Below, one piece after another: positions 5,307 through 7,373 of a DNA stretch of 7,373 bases (its first letter is position 1; every line of letters starts with the position of its first letter). The notes under the pieces were generated by a model. The model ran no database searches and was not told the DNA's origin. It was given only the letters and a program-made list of their open reading frames with translations. The translations under genes and the position numbers were made by a program. The stretch spans positions 1 through 7,373 of the forward strand of contig CAZPGP010000029.1 in the NCBI GenBank assembly GCA_964586395.1. Direction: 5' to 3'. The DNA comes from DATEFF01 sp964586395. Lineage in GTDB: Bacteria > Patescibacteriota > Saccharimonadia > Saccharimonadales > EFPC-124.

Positions 5307-5338
5307 CCAAGCGAATTGAAATGATCTGACTTGCTAAT
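5307..5338 (-). repeat. Right inverted repeat of the GC-rich cassette
   Basis: This is the reverse-complement partner of 3505-3536, with core AAATGATCTGACTT (5319-5332) and outer end GCTAAT. It marks the return from GC-rich cassette sequence to the AT-richer promoter region of the next gene. No direct repeat stands immediately outside the pair. Confidence 0.75.
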
Positions 5339-5391
5339 CAATACCTGAGCGTTCATTAACAATTCGGACCAAAGAGATTTGCAAAAGATTT

Positions 5392-5436
5392 TAGAACGTA
5401 ACGCTACTTTATGATATAAGTAAACTACTAAGGGAG
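5392..5436 (+). promoter_or_regulatory. Promoter and ribosome binding site of the 629-residue surface-protein gene
   Basis: TATAAG (5415-5420) carries a TG two bases upstream (5412-5413) in extended -10 style. The -35 region (TAGAAC at 5392-5397, 17-base spacer) is weak. The Shine-Dalgarno AGGGAG (5431-5436) stands 6 bases before ATG 5443 and is identical to that of the first surface-protein gene. The promoter lies wholly outside the cassette, so this gene did not depend on the cassette for expression. Confidence 0.55.
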
Positions 5437-5442
5437 AGACAC

Positions 5443-7332
5443 ATGAAGCTATTACAAAAGCTTCGTCACGCACCTAAGCAGTTGATGCCTATGGCTGTTG
5501 CCGTAGCCGCTATCGTGATTCCTGCAGCCGTAATGGCTTTCGGACCCGACCGCCCTACCTACACCATGGCCGCACCTGCTGGCCACGTGACGTTTAACTC
5601 GATCACCGACAACCCAGAGGTTGGCGATGAACGAAACTTTATGGTCATCAAAGATGCCAGCAATACATCTGCTGGTGGATGGCAAGACAACGTGACAGCT
5701 GAAGCTGGTCGCGAATACCTGGTTCGCATGTACGTCCATAACGACGCATCTGCTGACCTCAACCTAAAAGCAACTAACACCCGAGCAAAGGCTAGCGTCC
5801 CTACGACTACTGGCAAGAGCGTACAGCTTGGTGGTTTCATTACCGCCGACAACGCTACCCCAAAGGAAATCTGGGATTCAGCTACTCTGAACTCGAACAG
5901 CGACTTCAACGTCGCCTACGTCGCTGGTTCAGCTACCTTCTACAACGAGGTATTCACCAGCGGCACCAAGCTGAGTGACAACATTGTCACCAGCACTGGC
6001 GCACAGCTCGGCTACGACAAGCTCGACGGCGTCATTCCTGGTTGTTTCAAGTACGCTGGATTCGTAACCTTCAAGGTTAAGGTCCAGGGTCCAACCAAGA
6101 CTGACTTCACCATGAGCAAGCTTGTAAGCAAGCACGGCGAAAACAAATGGGTTGAGAGCTACGCTGCTCAGCCTGGCGAAACTGTTGACTACCTAATCCA
6201 GTACAAGAACACTGGCAACACTCAGCAGGACAACGTCGTAGTCAAGGACACCCTGCCTGCTGGCATGACATATGTCGACGGCAGCTCTGTACTCGGCAAC
6301 AGCAAGACTCCAAACGGTGCCAAGATTTCTGACAACGTTACCAAGGGCGGTGTGAACATTGGTTCATACGCCGCTGGTGCAAACGCTTGGGTTATCTTCA
6401 GCGCCAAGGTTGCCGCAAATGACAACCTGCCAGCCTGTGGTCCTAACAAGCTGATCAACAAGGCCTCAGTCGAGACCGACAATGGCAGCAAGGACGACAC
6501 CGCTGACGTCACTACCGACAAAAAGTGTGAGGAGCCTAAGGTTCCTAAGTACGAATGTACCGCAACAACTGTCGACAACATCTCTCGAACTCAGTTCAAG
6601 TTCACGACTACCAAGGTAGTTGAGAACGCCGAGTTCAAGAAATTTGTATACGTTGTTCGTGACGACAAAGGCAACCAGATTGCCGGTCGCGACAGCACTG
6701 ACGGTGTATTCACATACACCCAAGAGAAGGTTGGTAAGTACACCGTAGAAGCTACAGTAGTTGTAACCGTTAACGGTCAGGAAAAGATCGCTAGCAACCC
6801 CAACTGTAAGAAGAACTTCGAAGTTACTGAACAACCCGTTGAAAACAAGTACGTCTGTGAGTCACTGAAGAAAATTCAGAAGACACGCGACACGTTCGAA
6901 TTCACCGCTAAGGCTAAGATGCAAGGCGACGTTAAGGTTAAAGAATACAAGTTCGACTTTGGCGACAACCAGAACATCATCGTAGGCGCAGGTCAGGAAA
7001 AGCAGACCCACACCTACGCTAAGCCTGGCGAATACAACGCAACTCTGACCGTAACCTTCGAAGTCGCTGGTAAGACCGTTCCTGGTATTACGAGCAACGA
7101 CTGTAAGGTCAAGGTCGTCGTAGAGCAGCCTCCAGTTGAGGAATGTAAGCCTGGTATTCCTAAGGGCGACGCAAAGTGTGAAACACCTAGCACCCCTGGA
7201 ACTCCAGACAAGCTTCCAAACACTGGCGCCGGCCTCGCTCTCGGCGGTCTCTTTGGTACCAGCGCGCTTGGTTTGAGCCTTAAGGCTTGGACCGACAGCC
7301 GTCGCAAACTGCGCGGCACATTCAAGCGCTAA
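5443..7332 (+). CDS. Secreted LPNTG-anchored surface protein with DUF11 and two PKD-like modules
   Basis: The product has 629 residues. The signal peptide spans about residues 1-33 (KLLQKLRHAPK, then a hydrophobic run ending in AAVMAF). Residues 45-217 form an extracellular domain (VTFNSITDNPEVGDERNF, GREYLVRMYVHNDAS, LKATNTRAKASVP, GCFKYAGFVTFKVKVQ) of a type I associate with Patescibacteria surface proteins. Residues 228-360 are a DUF11 repeat module (AAQPGETVDYLIQYKNTGN, VKDTLPAGMTYV). Two PKD-like modules follow, at about 371-463 and 472-562. The first has lost the GDG turn and the second has FGDN. Each keeps bracketing cysteines (372/455 and 472/554). Then come ECKPGIPKGDAKC (567-579), LPNTG (591-595), a membrane helix (about 597-613) and a basic DSRRKLRG tail. 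It should be exported and sortase-anchored. The PKD modules and anchor region are homologous in style to the 456-residue protein at 1863-3233, while the N-terminal domains differ. The 41 bases after the stop show no complete terminator before the window ends. Confidence 0.9.
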   Translation: MKLLQKLRHAPKQLMPMAVAVAAIVIPAAVMAFGPDRPTYTMAAPAGHVTFNSITDNPEVGDERNFMVIKDASNTSAGGWQDNVTAEAGREYLVRMYVHNDASADLNLKATNTRAKASVPTTTGKSVQLGGFITADNATPKEIWDSATLNSNSDFNVAYVAGSATFYNEVFTSGTKLSDNIVTSTGAQLGYDKLDGVIPGCFKYAGFVTFKVKVQGPTKTDFTMSKLVSKHGENKWVESYAAQPGETVDYLIQYKNTGNTQQDNVVVKDTLPAGMTYVDGSSVLGNSKTPNGAKISDNVTKGGVNIGSYAAGANAWVIFSAKVAANDNLPACGPNKLINKASVETDNGSKDDTADVTTDKKCEEPKVPKYECTATTVDNISRTQFKFTTTKVVENAEFKKFVYVVRDDKGNQIAGRDSTDGVFTYTQEKVGKYTVEATVVVTVNGQEKIASNPNCKKNFEVTEQPVENKYVCESLKKIQKTRDTFEFTAKAKMQGDVKVKEYKFDFGDNQNIIVGAGQEKQTHTYAKPGEYNATLTVTFEVAGKTVPGITSNDCKVKVVVEQPPVEECKPGIPKGDAKCETPSTPGTPDKLPNTGAGLALGGLFGTSALGLSLKAWTDSRRKLRGTFKR

Positions 7333-7373
7333 GTGATTTGACTGATCGCTCAACAAACATTACCACCCTGGCT

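Larger units (their letters stand above)
3505..5338. mobile_element. Candidate GC-rich cassette with terminal inverted repeats and no transposase
   Basis: A 1,834-base segment is bounded by 32-base imperfect inverted repeats. Base and codon use change at both borders. In one 20-codon sample from its gene (4321-4380) 18 third positions are G or C, against 12 of 19 in a sample of the preceding gene (2163-2219). The segment carries one secreted-protein gene with its own leader hairpins, AAAGGAG site and terminator-like hairpin. No transposase or recombinase is encoded, so it would move only with help in trans. No target-site duplication is visible at the borders, which weakens a classical transposon reading. 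An invertible cassette, a recombination scar or an assembly join remain possible. Confidence 0.45.

Noticed and set aside
5228..5329. A 33-codon frame (MLYQLPRGVT...) after the cassette gene
   Set aside because: No ribosome binding site, and it ends inside the right inverted repeat. No reason to think it is translated.
3504..5362. CATTAACAA at 3504-3512 and 5354-5362 as a target-site duplication
   Set aside because: The left copy overlaps the inverted repeat and the right copy lies 15 bases beyond the right repeat, so the two are not adjacent to the element ends.

Overview
Organism. The window looks like a Candidatus Saccharibacteria (TM7) or related Patescibacteria genome, or a metagenome contig from one. 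Two large surface proteins have Cys-bracketed PKD modules, a DUF11 module and a C-terminal LPNTG anchor of the style I know from Saccharibacteria. Stop codons fit the standard bacterial code. The assignment rests on protein style, not on an rRNA or another marker.

Layout. Positions 1-1728 hold a split umuDC-type SOS mutagenesis locus. umuC (minus strand, running off the left edge) and umuD (minus strand) are separated by an opposite-strand gene for a small four-helix membrane protein of the YrdB/DUF2568 type. A 7-base-arm inverted repeat upstream of umuD is a candidate operator. Positions 1863-3233 encode a 456-residue LPNTG-anchored surface protein with two PKD modules, closed by a clear intrinsic terminator at 3256-3284. 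Positions 5443-7332 encode a 629-residue LPNTG-anchored protein with a DUF11 module and two PKD-like modules.

The odd part lies between the two LPNTG genes. A strong extended -10 promoter (3321-3349) fires into about 120 bases of hairpin-rich sequence, a possible small RNA or leader. Next comes a 1.83-kb segment (3505-5338) bounded by 32-base imperfect inverted repeats with 27 of 32 positions matching. It is clearly more GC-rich in codon use than its surroundings. It carries one gene with its own leader, ribosome binding site and terminator-like hairpin, and no transposase. The encoded 456-residue secreted protein has a Pro/Thr/Ser-rich stalk and no LPxTG anchor, yet ends in the same Cys-x-Pro-Gly-Ile-Pro signature found next to the anchors of both flanking proteins. 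It therefore looks like a recently acquired cassette that belongs functionally to the same cell-surface system.

How the parts may work together (inference). The three secreted proteins would form a surface layer or host-contact apparatus of an epibiotic cell. Two would be sortase-anchored, and one would be released or held through cysteine-rich motifs. No sortase gene lies in the window. The umuDC locus is a separate DNA-damage tolerance unit.
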